From contig NC_089584.1 in NCBI RefSeq assembly GCF_019320115.1, forward strand, positions 51,643,633 to 51,707,632: a DNA stretch of 64,000 bases. Reading direction: 5' to 3'. Positions within the stretch are counted from its first letter, which is position 1. The number at the start of each line of letters is the position of its first letter. This DNA comes from Miscanthus floridulus (taxonomy: Eukaryota; Streptophyta; Magnoliopsida; Poales; Poaceae). Below are positions 9,971 to 21,664 of the stretch, piece by piece. Below the pieces are notes generated by a model that saw nothing but the letters and a program-made list of their open reading frames with translations, ran no database searches and had not been told where the DNA came from. A program made the translations under genes and the position numbers.

Positions 9971-12900
9971 ACCGGACTGACCATCCAGATGTCATCCCAC
10001 ACCCGGGAAGGTACCTGCTTGTCGTCGATCTAATTGTCGGTCCAAAGCAGCTCACAAAAGTACTGATGGACGGAGGCAGCGGCCTCAACATCATGTACGC
10101 CAAGACGCTCGATGAGATGGGCGTCGACCGAATGAACCTCCATCCCATCTGAGTGCCTTTCCATGGCGTCGTGCCTAGTAGGCAAGCCGTGCCACTAGGG
10201 CAGATCGATCTGCCCGTCACTTTCGGGGATCGGTCCAATTACCGGACTGAGACCCTCACCTTCGACGTAGTGGGGTTCCTAGGGAGTTTCCACGCCATCC
10301 TGGGACGACCATGCTACGCGAAGTTCATGGCTGTTCCCAATTATACATACCTTAAGCTGAAGATGCTGGGCCCTCATGGGGTCATCACCATCGGCACCTC
10401 CTTCCAGCGCACTTACGAGTGCGAGGTCGAATGCTGCGGACACGCATCCGTAGTCATCGCCTCTGAAGAGCTCACCACCCTCAGGGAGAAGGTCGTCAAA
10501 GAGGCACCCGACGCGAAGAAATCAACTAGGTCATTCGAATCAGCAGAAGGCTCCAGGGAGGTCCTCTTAGACCCTAGCAGCTCTGAGGGCAAAAAAGTCT
10601 GTATCAGGACCATGCTCTCCCCCGAATAGGAAAGCACGCTCGTCGACTTCCTCCACGACAACAAAGACATCTTTGCGTGGAAACCCTCGGATATGCTGGG
10701 CATCCCGAGGGAGGTCGCCGAGCATACTCTCCAGATCCTCCCGGGCTCCATGCCGGTGAAGAAATGCCTGCGTCGCTTCGACGAGGAGAAATGCAGGGCC
10801 ATCGGCGAGGAGATAGCCAAACTGCTGGCCACAGGATTCATTAAGGAAGTATACCACCTAGAGTGGTTAGCAAATCTCGTTCTTGTGCGAAAAAGAGCGG
10901 GAAATGGAGAATGTGTGTCGATTATACCGGCCTCAACAAAGCGTGTCCAAAGGATCCATTTCCTTTGCCACGAATAGACCAAATAGTCAATTCCACCTCA
11001 GGGTGTGAAACCCTCTGCTTCCTTGATGCATACTCTGGCTACCATCAAATCGCGATGAAAGAGTCTGACCAGCTCGCGACATCTTTTATCACCCTCTTCG
11101 GATCGTTTTGCTACATTTTAGTGCCGTTCGGTCTAAGGAATGTTAGGGCAACGTACCAGTGCTATATGCTCAATTACTTCAGAGACCTCATCGAGCGAAC
11201 CATTGAGGCCTATGTCAATGACATCGTAGTCAAATCCAAATGAGCTGACCACCTTATCGCCGACCTTGAGCAAACCTTTGCAAAACTCCAGGCAAACGGC
11301 ATCAAACTCAATCCCGAAAAATATGTTTTTGGGGTCCCAAGGGGCATGCTGCTCGGCTTCATCGTCTCCCAGCATGGCATTGAAGCCAACCCAGAGAAAA
11401 TATCAGCCATCACAAGGATGGGCCCGATCCAAAACATAAAGGGGGTTTAGCAGATCACACCCTGTGACAGTGGTTAGCTCCTCGGCAAACGAGGACTCCC
11501 CCTTTATCGACTCCTAAAGAAATATGACCGCTTTGAGTGGACAGCCGAGGCTCAGGAGGCGCTTGACATGGTTAAGCAATTTTTAACTAAACCTCCGGTC
11601 ATAGTGCCTCCATGCAATGGAGAATCCCTCCTACTGTATATATCAGCCACCACCTAAGTGGTTAGCTCCGCCTTAGTAGTAGAGCGAGAGGAAGAGGGGC
11701 ACGCCTTCAAGGTGTAGTGCCCTGTATATTTCATCAGCGAGGTGTTATCTAACTCCAAAACCCGCTACTCCCAAATCCAGAAACTCCTCTACACCATCCT
11801 CATCACCAAACGGAAGCTACGCCACTACTTCGAGTCACACCCTATGACAGTAGTGACGTCGTTCCCCCTCGGTGAGGTCGTCCATAGCCATGACGCTACA
11901 AGAAGAACCACAAAGTGGGCACTCGAGCTGATGGATTAGGGCATTTCTTATACCCCTTGAACAGCGATCAAATCTCAGGTACTGGCTGACTTCATCGTGG
12001 AGTGGACCGAGGTTTAGATGCCACCAGCAGCCGTCGATCAAGAGTACTAGACAATATACTTCGACGGATCGCTGATGAAGAAGGGTGCCGAGGCAGGACT
12101 AGTTTTTGTATCTCCCCTCAGGGTCCACATGAGGTACATGGTTCAGCTCCATTTCCCCTCATCAAACAATACTACAGAATACGAAGCGCTCGTCAATGGC
12201 CTACGAATTGCCATTGAGCTAGGCATCCGACGCCTCGACATCAGGGGTGACTCTCAGCTGGTCGTCAACTAAGTCATGAAAGAGTCATGCTGCCACGACG
12301 CCAAGATGGAGGCATACTATTAAGAAGTCCAATGGCTGGAGGACAAATTCGATGGTCTCGAACTCAATCACATCCCAAGGCGCCCCAATGAAGTAGCTGA
12401 CACACTTGCAAAAGCAGCGTCCGGTCGAGAGCCAGTCCCGATAGACGTCTTTGCCAATGATCAACACAAACCCTCGGTATGCTATGCAGGGTTGGAATGA
12501 GCCAACGATGGCCCATCTAGTCCAACCCTAGGGGCCGATCCGCCAACTGCTCCGCCCAACCCCGAGGTCATGGAGCTTGAAGAGGACCCAGTAGTGGAGT
12601 TCGACCCTCCCGATGACTAGAGAACGCTTTACCTCGACTACCTCCTCCACGACATACTACCAGCAAATAAGACGAAAGCCTGATGGCTCGCACGACACAC
12701 CAAGTCCTTTATTCTTGTAGAGGGCGAACTCTACAAACAGAGTCACATCAGGATTCTACAACTCTGTATCCCTGGCGAATAGGGAAAACTCCTGCTGGGC
12801 GACATCCATGGTGGAGTCTGCGGTCATCATGCCGCACTAAGAGCCTTGGTTGGGAATGCATTCCGACAAGGTTTCTACTAGCCCACCACAGTAGCCGATG

Positions 12901-13853
12901 CCGAGCAAATTGTACGCACCTACGAAGGGTGCCAGTACTACGCTCGGCAAACACACCTCCTGGCCCAGCCTCTCCAGATGATTCCCATCACGTGGCCCTT
13001 CGTGGTCTAGGGGCTCGACCTAGTTGGGCCACTCAAAAAGGTGCTTGGGGGCTTCACCCACCTGCTTGTCACCATAGATAAGTTTACAAAATGGATTGAA
13101 GCTCGACCAATATCCACGATCAAATTCGAGCAAGCTGTGCTGTTCTTCCTCGACATCATCCATCGCTTTGGAGTACCGAACTCCATCATCATAGACAACG
13201 GCAAGTAGTTCACCGGCAGGAAATTTGTTCGATTCTGTGATGAACAACACATCCGAATCGATTGGGCAGCCGTCGCACACCCCCGGACGAACGGGTAGGT
13301 CGAGCGCACAAACAGCATGCTCCTTCAAGGCCTCAAACCTAGAATTTTCAACCGGTTGAACAAGTTTAGCGCGCGCTGGCTCGCTGAGCTCCTGGCCGTG
13401 CTCTGGAGCCTAAGGACAACTCCTAGCTGGGCCACTAGCTACACACCTTTCTTCATGGTCTATGGTTCTGAGGCCGTTCTTACAACGGACCTTGACTATG
13501 GAGCGCCAAGAATCAGAGCATACGACGAATAGGGGGCCGAGGCATCCCACCAAGATGCCATGGACCAGCTAGAAGAAGCCCGCGACATCGCCCTCCTCCG
13601 TTTGGCTAAGTACTAGTAGGCGTTGCGACGGTACCATAGCCAACGGGTGCGGGGTTGAGCCTTCAACGTCGGAGACCTCATCCTCCATCTTGTGCAAAGC
13701 AACAAGGACTGCCACAAACTCTCCCCACCCTAGGAAGGGCCCTACGTCATCGCGGAAGTACTTCACCTAGGCGCCTACTGGTTGAAAACCATCAACGGCG
13801 AGGTCTTCACCAACGCCTGGAACATTGAGCAGCTACGTCATTTTTATCCTTAA
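9971..13853 (+). pseudogene. pol of element R: protease, RT, RNase H, second RNase H, integrase (Tat lineage), decayed
   Basis: The aspartic protease motif is MDGGSGLNIMYAKTL (about 10066). RT follows, with CVDYTGLNKACPKDPFPLPRID, FLDAYSGYHQI and YVNDIVVKSK (metal-binding DD changed to ND). A retroviral-type RNase H remnant lies at about 11600-11940. A second, archaeal-like RNase H is at about 12055-12475 (YFDGS with Asp at 12063, NTTEYEAL, GDSQLVVN). Integrase follows with Asp at 13017, Asp at 13194 and Glu at 13302, giving D-X35-E. No chromodomain is seen; the product ends LRHFYP at TAA 13851. A one-base loss in an A-run near 10890 shifts frame. About twenty stop codons are present, mostly TAG. 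Confidence 0.85.
12055..12475 (+). pseudogene. Second (archaeal-like) RNase H domain of element R
   Basis: This domain lies between the first RNase H and integrase. It shows FDGS, TEYEAL and GDSQLV, the Asp/Glu/Asp catalytic signatures of the additional RNase H domain described for Tat-lineage Ty3/gypsy elements. Stops at 12271-12273 (TAA) and 12321-12323 (TAA) break it. Its presence is the main reason for placing R in the Tat lineage. Confidence 0.75.
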
Positions 13854-14350
13854 AATAAGCATACACTCTTCCTTATCAGTTTTTGTCATAACAAAACCCC
13901 AATCTATGACATGAGTAATACATGTATTATGCTTACACTTGCAAAAAACTTCCTGCGTTATATTTGCAAACATTCGCTAAGTTGTCCATTCTTCTCATAA
14001 ATAAGTCCTAAGGGCTAAGATTTTGGGAACAAATTCTGAATACAACTAGTAGGACTACGGGAGACCCATGCCCCAGCGGCTACAACCTCTTTGCTCACCA
14101 GCTCAAATCAGAATTGGTTCACCCACGTTCTTAGTTTCTTACAAATTACACCGTGAGAAGGGTCGAAGGACACTAAAACCGTTTCTACAAAAAGAGAGAA
14201 AGTTATGAAACTACTTGCCATAGGCAAAAGATGAAGATTTGTTCATTTTTTGCACAAATTTGCCACTTACAAAGAGATTTCATTACAAAAAGGACTAATA
14301 TACTTGTAAATTCAGGACTGTTTACTCGGGGGCTTCCCCCACAAAATTAT

Positions 14351-14839
14351 TCAATTACAGTCTCTGCTTAGCTTTACTACAAGTACTACTGCGGTCGCCG
14401 CGCCACGCTCTCCATCGGCGACGCCCGGGGCGTGTACACAGGCCCGCTCGTCTACTGCAGTCGCCACGCCACGCTCTCCATCGGCGACGCTCGGGGCGTG
14501 TACATGGGCTAGCTCATCTACTGTGGTCACCGCGCCACGCTCTCCATCTGCAACGCCTCCGCCGGGGCATCCGAGGACTACACCATCGTCGTCAGCCACA
14601 ACCCCAACAGTGACGCCTCCACCAGGGCGTCCAGGGACTATGCCATCATCACCAGCCACCACCCTAACAACGGCGTAAAGGCAGGAAACGCCTCCCGCTG
14701 AAGGAGGAGCACAGCGAACGACGGCGCAGTCGACGACGTACGGCGCCCACCGGTGTCTCTTCTCCTTCGGCAGCAGCGACTCCTCGGCAAGGGCAGCATG
14801 CACCATCTCATCTATGCTGGATAACCTCTGGCTCAACAT
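14351..14839 (-). CDS. Minus-strand ORF with 22-residue repeats in R spacer (unrecognised)
   Basis: An open frame from ATG 14839 to a stop at 14351 (about 162 aa) starts MLSQRLSSIDEMVHAALAEE. It continues through an alpha-helical, charged segment and WAPYVVDCAVV, then into repeats of the type GVADGERGAATAVDERACVHAP. Codons 1-60 look like a real protein start; the C-terminal half is repeat-derived. Upstream on the minus strand, near 15011, is CTTTAAATAGGGAGGGGG, which could be a TATA-like promoter. If real, it would be a second antisense unit of element R, separate from the coiled-coil antisense gene. I do not recognise a domain and cannot exclude a chance ORF. Confidence 0.35.
   Translation of the reverse strand: MLSQRLSSIDEMVHAALAEESLLPKEKRHRWAPYVVDCAVVRCAPPSAGGVSCLYAVVRVVAGDDGIVPGRPGGGVTVGVVADDDGVVLGCPGGGVADGERGAVTTVDELAHVHAPSVADGERGVATAVDERACVHAPGVADGERGAATAVVLVVKLSRDCN
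14391..14588. repeat. Three 66-bp tandem repeats
   Basis: The unit beginning GCGGTCGCCGCGCCACGCTC starts at 14391, 14457 and 14523, exactly 66 bp (22 codons) apart, with a few substitutions. The period preserves the minus-strand frame. Confidence 0.85.
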
Positions 14840-16476
14840 CACGCTCCAGATTCATGAGCGAATTTGTGAGTTTTCTCTCTCTCTGGCATTACTCTTCCTC
14901 ACTCAGGAACCACCGCGACGCACGGACGCATTCGGCAGAAAGGAAGAAGAAGGAGAGATAGCGGCTCAGAGGCAGAAGAGGAGGTGGGATGAGAACTCCC
15001 CTCCCCCTCCCTATTTAAAGAGGAGGCGCTGTAGCTAAGGAAAGGCGAAAGGTTGGATGAAAAACCCTCTCTCTTCCCCTCTTTAAATACAGAATCAATG
15101 CTGATTGATACCTGAGGGGATGCGCCAGAACTGACGGGACATGCCCCGGTCAATGAGGCATCCCCCCTGGTCAAACTGAACATTGCCTGGGTATGGCCCG
15201 CCACTGACCCGCTCCGAACGCGGCAATTAAGGCGCCCACATAGGCAGACAACCCTTCGCCTCCCCATGCAGGACCACGGGATGATCCGACGATAGGACCT
15301 TTCGGATCTCCTAGGCCAGCCATTTAGCCCAGAAGAGACGACGAACGAACGTCCAAAGAAAGATAAGCATCTCTGCCTTCTTACTTTACGCGTTAAAATT
15401 CATTCTCGAGCTTCCGACCCTGTCAAACGGCGAAGACATGAACATCACTCGGGGGCTGCCAAGGATGTCTACCAATCTAGACATCCTCCTCACCCGACCC
15501 CCTCCGTACGCTTGAAACTAAGGACGCAAAATACGGGCATAAAACTTTGAGTAAAACTGGATGAACTAGTAGACCCTACGCCTCGGTAGCTATGATGTTT
15601 CTATTCGCTAGAAAAATCATGCTCAACGCCTCTCGTGTCTCCAGCTTTGATGTCTACCTTCTCAAGAAGGGTTCAGAGGGGTCCACCTATAGAATCTCCC
15701 CCAAAGGAGAAGCTATCAGGTTGCCCAAGTTAATTAAATGGCTCGGACCGCCACCGAGATACGAAAAACAAAGAATAGTGATTCTTATGCAGGTTACTCC
15801 AACCTCATCACGAACATCAGGGTCCGAACCCCGCACGGACACACCTGGTAGGAGCTTTTCGTCACTCATACCACCAAGGTAACGTTACCGACCCTGCCTT
15901 AATTTCGATTATATTATACATATGCAAAACATCCCAACGCTTTGTGTCGCATCATGAAACAGTCGTCGCCTCATTCGATATAGGCGACCATAGGCTGAGG
16001 TTCGAAGGATGGCCTGCGAAGGGCTCAAGGCCGCCTCATGCCAAATAGAGCCAGGGAGAAATAACTGAGACAAGCCCCAGTGGCCCTGCTTGACCCCGCT
16101 CAGAAGCGGATAGGGACGTCTCAACCTTTTCTCGTTCGATTCTAACCCCGTGCCAAACCCATAGAATCTCCATCGAGGAGAGGCCATCGGGCCACTTGAG
16201 CCTATCGAACGGCTTGGGCATCTACCGGGAGGCGGGTTAAGAAGTTATGGAGTGCCACCAGAGGGCTCTGCCGACCCCATCAGCAAATGATGGACCCGGA
16301 TTCCACACAAATGTACCTATTAGTGAGCTCATTGAGCGTGATACTCGAGCCATCGAGGCAAGTGTCATTTACTCAGCCCCTCTGATTGCGAAAATCGAGG
16401 ATGAGGTAACATGCAAATTACGGCCGACCCCTATTAGACCCTAACAAGGCCCGAGGGCTCGAGCCAATCAATATAG

Positions 16477-19400
16477 TGTAACACCTCGGGTGTTAGCCTT
16501 GCATAACTTGACTTGCATAACATGAGCATGAGCATCAAGCATTTATAAATCATCATTTACAATTGAAACATTTGATCGAAACATATGAAACATTGCTTGT
16601 TATCTCGTGTTTCTTAGAACATATGCATATGATCATGTACAAATGAATGCAAGTGGGTAGTGCTAGTCACTAAAACACCTTAGCTATACTTAGGTTAATA
16701 AAAGGAACCTTGTTCATGAAGGCCACATTTCATGACCAAGCACTTAAGTGATATTCCATGTGATTACTTTCAATAGCTCTATGTGTGACTACTACATGAA
16801 ATGCTTAAATAACCTTGCAAATTGCTCAAACATGCTTAGGATATCATTAGGAACAACTTTGGTATTTAGTGCTAGGGCTAGTTTGGTCTTTAAGCCATGC
16901 CTTGATGTGTTTCCTCTTTTAAATGTGACATGTTTGACTAAAGTTGAACTAGGTGTTAGAGACCTTGCATGGAGGAGTTCACTAAAGCAAAGTTGGAGTG
17001 TTTGACCTAAGGAACAACTTTTATTTTTGGGTCATTGCATGATTCAGCTCCTAACATGTGTGGAATTGGATCACAAAAATTAGAAAAAATCAAACTTCAA
17101 CACTTAACAAATTTGTTCTAAGTCTTTTTTTTCGAAGGCAGTTGACAGGCTTCACTTTGGACTGAATTTTCTCCCTAGATGTTGTGAATTAGAGCTTGAT
17201 CTTTGAACAAGAGTTGTAGCTGGTACCTTGGGCTACAAAACTCATGTAGGGCATTTGCACGAAGGAGCCACGGTTTTGCAGTAATATCGACTTGAAAATG
17301 TGTTGTCAGGCTGCTCCTATCGAGTCTGAACCGACTGAATCGGTGGATTCAGTGGCCAACCGTCCACAGGCGCTGGCCGTCGCGTGGTGGCCGGTGATGG
17401 CCGCGCGCACCATCTGGAGGCCGTACGCCAGCACAGGGCCCAATCATCAGGCATTGACGGCCAGCAAGCCACCAGCGACGTGCTTAAGTCACCAACAAGC
17501 TGGCCGTTCACTCTCACTCGCCTCCCCATGCTCCTCTGCTCAGTGTGCTCGCCATCGCCATCGCAGCCACTCCGCCGAGCTCACCGGCGCTCACCGTCGT
17601 TCCATTCACCAATCAGTCGCGCCCGTAGCTCCGTCTCCACCTTCCCCACCGTTTCCACCTTGCAACGCCCCCATCTGTGCCCTAGGTGAGCCGTGTTTAG
17701 CTTTGCGCCATCGCGGGAACACCCTCGCCGGAGTGTCGCCATGGCCGCTGCAGTGGCCGTGCTTCTCCGGAGCAGCTCCCGCCGTCTAGGTTGCTTAGTC
17801 ACAGTCGTAGGGTTGCCGTAGTTCCGTAGAGCACATCGCTTGGCTTCGCCGTGGCCTCCACTGGCGTAGCGCCGTAGGCCAGCACCACTGCTCCGCCATG
17901 GGCGCCGCCGCCGTCGTTGGCACCGACGAGCAGTCCCACCAAGTAGATGGTTGTGTGCGCAATGTCGAGTAGAACACCTGGTGATGATGTCACCGCCGGC
18001 AAGCTCGCCACCGTCGAGCTCTGGCCGCGCCCGCAGCGTACAGCGCCGCCACTCTGCTTCGGTGTCGATGACATGTGGGGTCCCCTGACCAGCGGGTCCC
18101 ACCTGTCAGCGACAGCAGTAGTGAAGGCTAACTCATTTTGAATCCAGTTTTTGATGTGTTTTGTTATTTTTGTATCTTTAGTTTGGTAGCTCCTAAAATT
18201 GTGAAATAAATATGATTGTGTTGCTTAGGAAGTGTAGTATTGAAGAAAAATATGTTCTTGGGTTCAACAGTAGAAATTTTTGGGGATTTAAATTAGGAAT
18301 TGAAATGTGCTTTTGAATGCATTCAAATTTGTTTATTTTATATCTAGAGTTCCTGTGCTCCAAAAATTATGAAATTTTTGTGGTAGGCTATTCTTGTCAT
18401 ACATGAGCTTGGGTAAAAATTTGAGGACCAGTGCATGGGTAGATCTATAGTTATAGATTTTTCTTTTATAAATAGTTAATCCTTGCATGAATTTTTATAA
18501 ATTAATTATGAGTCCAAAATTCATGAAATTTGTTGGAGGTGATACTAGTACCATATGGATGTTAAGAAAAATAAGAAATCTGTTGCTTGACACTTTTCAA
18601 TAGGATTTTCCATTTATGCTATTTCAAGCCTTGCTTCCTTATTATTTTTGTATAGAATGTTCTACTTAGTAAAATAACATGAAATTTTTATAGTAGTCCT
18701 TTGATAGCATTAGTAAGACTCTGTAAAATTTTGAGAATTTATTAAGCACATTTGATATATATTTATTATTTAACCTAGATATCTAAATAAAATAATAAAG
18801 GCAATTTAATAAATAGTTTGGGCTTCACCATTATATCATCTTAACTGTATTTGGTATGCTGAAACTGTTGGTAGGTTCTAGGTTGTCAAATTTTGAATAA
18901 TTACCTGAAGTAGAAGTGTTATTACTTTATATTGCATGTTAAGTAGTTTCTGGACTGATTCTAGAGTGTAATGAGTTACATGTTGAAACAAGTGTAGACT
19001 GTAAAAATGGTTAATAACAAAGTTGTAGAGAATTTGATAAGCTTTCCAGAAAGTCCAGGATCACTGTTTTTGAATTTATAGAACTCCAGTTATAGGTGAA
19101 ACAAGTAGCTGCTGGTTATGGTGTAGTCGATGCATTGTAGAAATAGTTAAGTAGTAATCGAGAAGAGATATGCACCTACTCAAACAACGCGATGCACTTG
19201 TTAACTTTATGCATTCGTAATACTCATACCATACTCATGCATCTAGGATCGGAGGAAGAGATCACGTTGCTGGAATTCGAAGAAACAGAGGAAGGGAACC
19301 CGCAGGAGAATCCGCAAGCCCCCGCTCCCGAAGGCGTGGAGCAGAACCCTGAAGAGCTTCCGGAGTGCCCTGACCACCGCCCTACTTCCTTTCTACGAGG

Positions 19401-20896
19401 CAAACCCTAGAGCATTATAAGTCTCCCAGTAATTTACAAATGTTTACTTACGTATTTATGATTGATGCATTAGGTTATAAGAGTTGAATGAAACCACTTG
19501 ATGCATGTACATTCCTTGTCCAGATATTAAACCTTTAACCGGTATAGGTCCAGGATCGAATATATGCTTAGCCATGCTTAGACCGGTAGAAGTCGGGTGA
19601 TGTCCTATCACCTGCGAGAGATAGGTGGATACCGGAGCACGGTTGGCTATATCTGCTATCGTGGAACAGAACCATGTGGTAAAAGTAAATTGAGACCGGA
19701 CGGGAGGTCAATAGGGAAGCAACAAGGCATGGAGGTCTTGGGTGTGGACTTATCCCCGTCTATGTCGATTAAGGACTGTACCGTTATTGGCGCTTCTGAC
19801 AAGATTGAATGCATGCCTCTCACTTAGCTGGCCGGATAACTCGTTCCGACCACGAAGCCGAGTAATTCAACTCAGGCCGGGAACCATTCTGTTGTGCGCT
19901 CCTTCCGGGGAATGATCAGACTAAGCCCAAGGGCAGGCTTGGCCTGAGCATCCTGGCATCTGGTGTTCCAGATTGTGCGGCGCGGTACGGACCCACGAAA
20001 TGTGTACCTGAGTTGTACCAAAGGTGACCTAAGACTATCGTGGCTGATAGATCTGGGTTTGTGTTAGGAATAAATTCCCAGCTGGTTGAAATCGATTTGA
20101 ATCGCCGTCTCTCCCGGATAGTGAGAAACTTGGCTAGTCCCAACATCGTAATAACCATATTATGAAACATGATGGTTCAAATGAATATGGAATTACAATA
20201 CCTGCTATGGTTACTATTGTATGATTCTAAATAATATACCACATGTTTGGCATAGGATAGTTGCTAATCTAGAAATGGATAGTTATAATTAACTTGATAA
20301 AAGAATCACAATTGTACAACGGTTAATTGCCTTTTTCGCAAAATATTGTCAAGTTACGTCCACTTATACAGCCTTGCATAATCCTTGGAGTCATTTTATT
20401 TCTGGTTCATGACGGGTAAGTCTAGCTGAGTACATTCTTGTACTCAGGGTTTATTTTCCCATTGTTGCAGATGGCACTGTGTATCATGGTTATTGCAAGA
20501 GTTGCTTCTATCCCGCTGTGGATGAGGAGTAAGCCTTGGGCAGGCTTCTTTAGTAATTCCTATCTTTGCTTTTGTGGACCGTGATCTGGCTTGGCACTGT
20601 ATCAAACTATGTTGGAAACTTTATCTTCGAACTTATTTGCTTCCGCTTTGTTTACCAAACTCAGTTTGTAATAACTTTTTATTCGTACTCTGATGATGAA
20701 AAGTATCTGCGAACTTTATGTAATATGTGGCATGTATGTTGAATCCTGTACGATCTTGGTTGTTGTAAATCGTTTATCGAGACCCGTCGTGGTACTCGAC
20801 GGACTACCGGGTTTATATGAGTTCAAGTATGACAGTGCGACCGCTTGCGGATTGCCATTATACTTGTATTCTTATAAATTGGTCGGTTCCGCGACA
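16477..20896 (+). repeat. 5' LTR of element A (4,420 bp)
   Basis: It starts TGTAACACCTCGGG and ends TTCCGCGACA. An AT-rich 5' part (16477-17280) is followed by a GC-rich island (17290-18130), an AT-rich intron-like stretch (18140-19240) and a split small ORF (19247-20532). The length is unusual for an LTR and the layout looks like that of a gene. Confidence 0.95.
19247..20532 (+). CDS. LTR-embedded two-exon small ORF, putative CX2H-CX2C protein (A 5' LTR copy)
   Basis: Exon a (19247-19399) follows an AG acceptor. It encodes SEEEITLLEFEETEEG, a Pro/Glu/Asn-rich linker and ECPDHRPTSFLR. Exon b (20471-20532) follows ATTGTTGCAG, encodes DGTVYHGYCKSCFYPAVDEE and ends at TAA 20530. The proposed intron 19400-20470 has borders G|GCAAAC ... 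GCAG, a GC-AG type; the 3' LTR copy retains the better consensus GCAAGC. Splicing is in phase 1 and joins CPDH to CKSC as CX2H-X15-CX2C. An ATG at 19237 is in frame but lies before the acceptor, so it would be used only without upstream splicing. Function is unknown. Confidence 0.55.
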
Positions 20897-20898
20897 GC

Positions 20899-20910
20899 TG
20901 GTATCAGAGC
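20899..20910 (+). other. Primer-binding site of element A
   Basis: TGGTATCAGAGC, complementary to the 3' end of initiator tRNA-Met, lies two bases after the LTR end. It is the standard plant LTR-retrotransposon PBS. Confidence 0.92.
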
Positions 20911-21664
20911 AAGATTCAACGTTAATTGTCACAAGTGTATTTAAAAACAAAAGTTTTTGTTTTCCAAAAACCCTTCTCTAGCAACTATTAGTTATATAAT
21001 AGGTATTTGAAATCTAAAGTGTGCCAATGATCACTTTCCTTATGCCCAAATTAAGGACTATTAGGTGGCTATTTAAGTACTAACATGGGGGTTTTTACTT
21101 CGTCGTCCATACGGCGTGCTATGGTATGGATGCCATTCACTTGAGTGGTAATGTATGGATCAAATGCCTCTACGCCAAGGTAAGATGAGTGTATGACCGC
21201 AAGATGTGAGCGTGCGGTCGGGAAGAGTTAGCTTTGGTACGGCTATGTATGCATGCTTGCATGTGTACATGGTACGTATTTAATTGTGGGTTAAATTATT
21301 GTTGGGTAGATTGATACGGAAGTATATGTATGGGGATACATATATGAAAGTATTTACAATTACATTCTGCATATTTCATTATGGGTTTAGGGCTGAAATG
21401 AAATTTTATGCAGGTACACTAACAACGAAACGTGTAGTTCGACTAGTTATGATCTATATGAGAGAACGTATGTATGCCACCGTGTCTACCGTTAGAAACA
21501 AATTTTTTCCTAAGTTTGTAAGGACGTACGGAACGAGCATGCATCATGTTAAATTACCATTCACAAAACTACATGGTTCCTCCCCTTATAAAATTCTCAC
21601 TCGGTTATGTAACTCTTATCTATTATGGCATTGTCTCACAAAAGGGTGCATGTTGATGGTGCAG
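20911..21664 (+). other. Leader of element A between PBS and H3-tail ORF
   Basis: This stretch has no convincing coding potential. An ORF extends upstream from the H3-like ATG to 21284 only by chance; in element B the equivalent frame is closed just upstream. It ends GGTGCAG directly before the ATG, which could be a 3' splice site. Confidence 0.6.

Larger units (their letters stand above)
13854..16471 (+). other. Post-pol spacer of element R, left of insertion A
   Basis: This is non-coding sequence in the plus sense between the pol stop and the antisense gene. It holds a GGGGGCTTCCCC tract (about 14330), a minus-strand ORF with 66-bp repeats (14351-14839), TTTAAA-type motifs (15011-15090) and a CTCGGGGGCTGCC tract (about 15449). 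The rest (15268-16471) shows nothing I can assign. It continues at 31820 after element A. Confidence 0.6.

Noticed and set aside
17292..18102. Long ORFs on both strands in the GC-rich LTR block (for example MKMCCQAAPIE.. plus strand and MGPAGQGTPH.. minus strand)
   Set aside because: These are overlapping open frames on both strands of GC-rich DNA, with no conserved equivalent in the solo LTR. They are probably chance ORFs, though the block may be a transcribed leader.
21284..21664. In-frame N-terminal extension of 127 codons before the H3-like Met in element A
   Set aside because: The extension is low-complexity in character, is closed in element B, and lies before a GTGCAG|ATG border. The conserved start is the H3-like Met at 21665.
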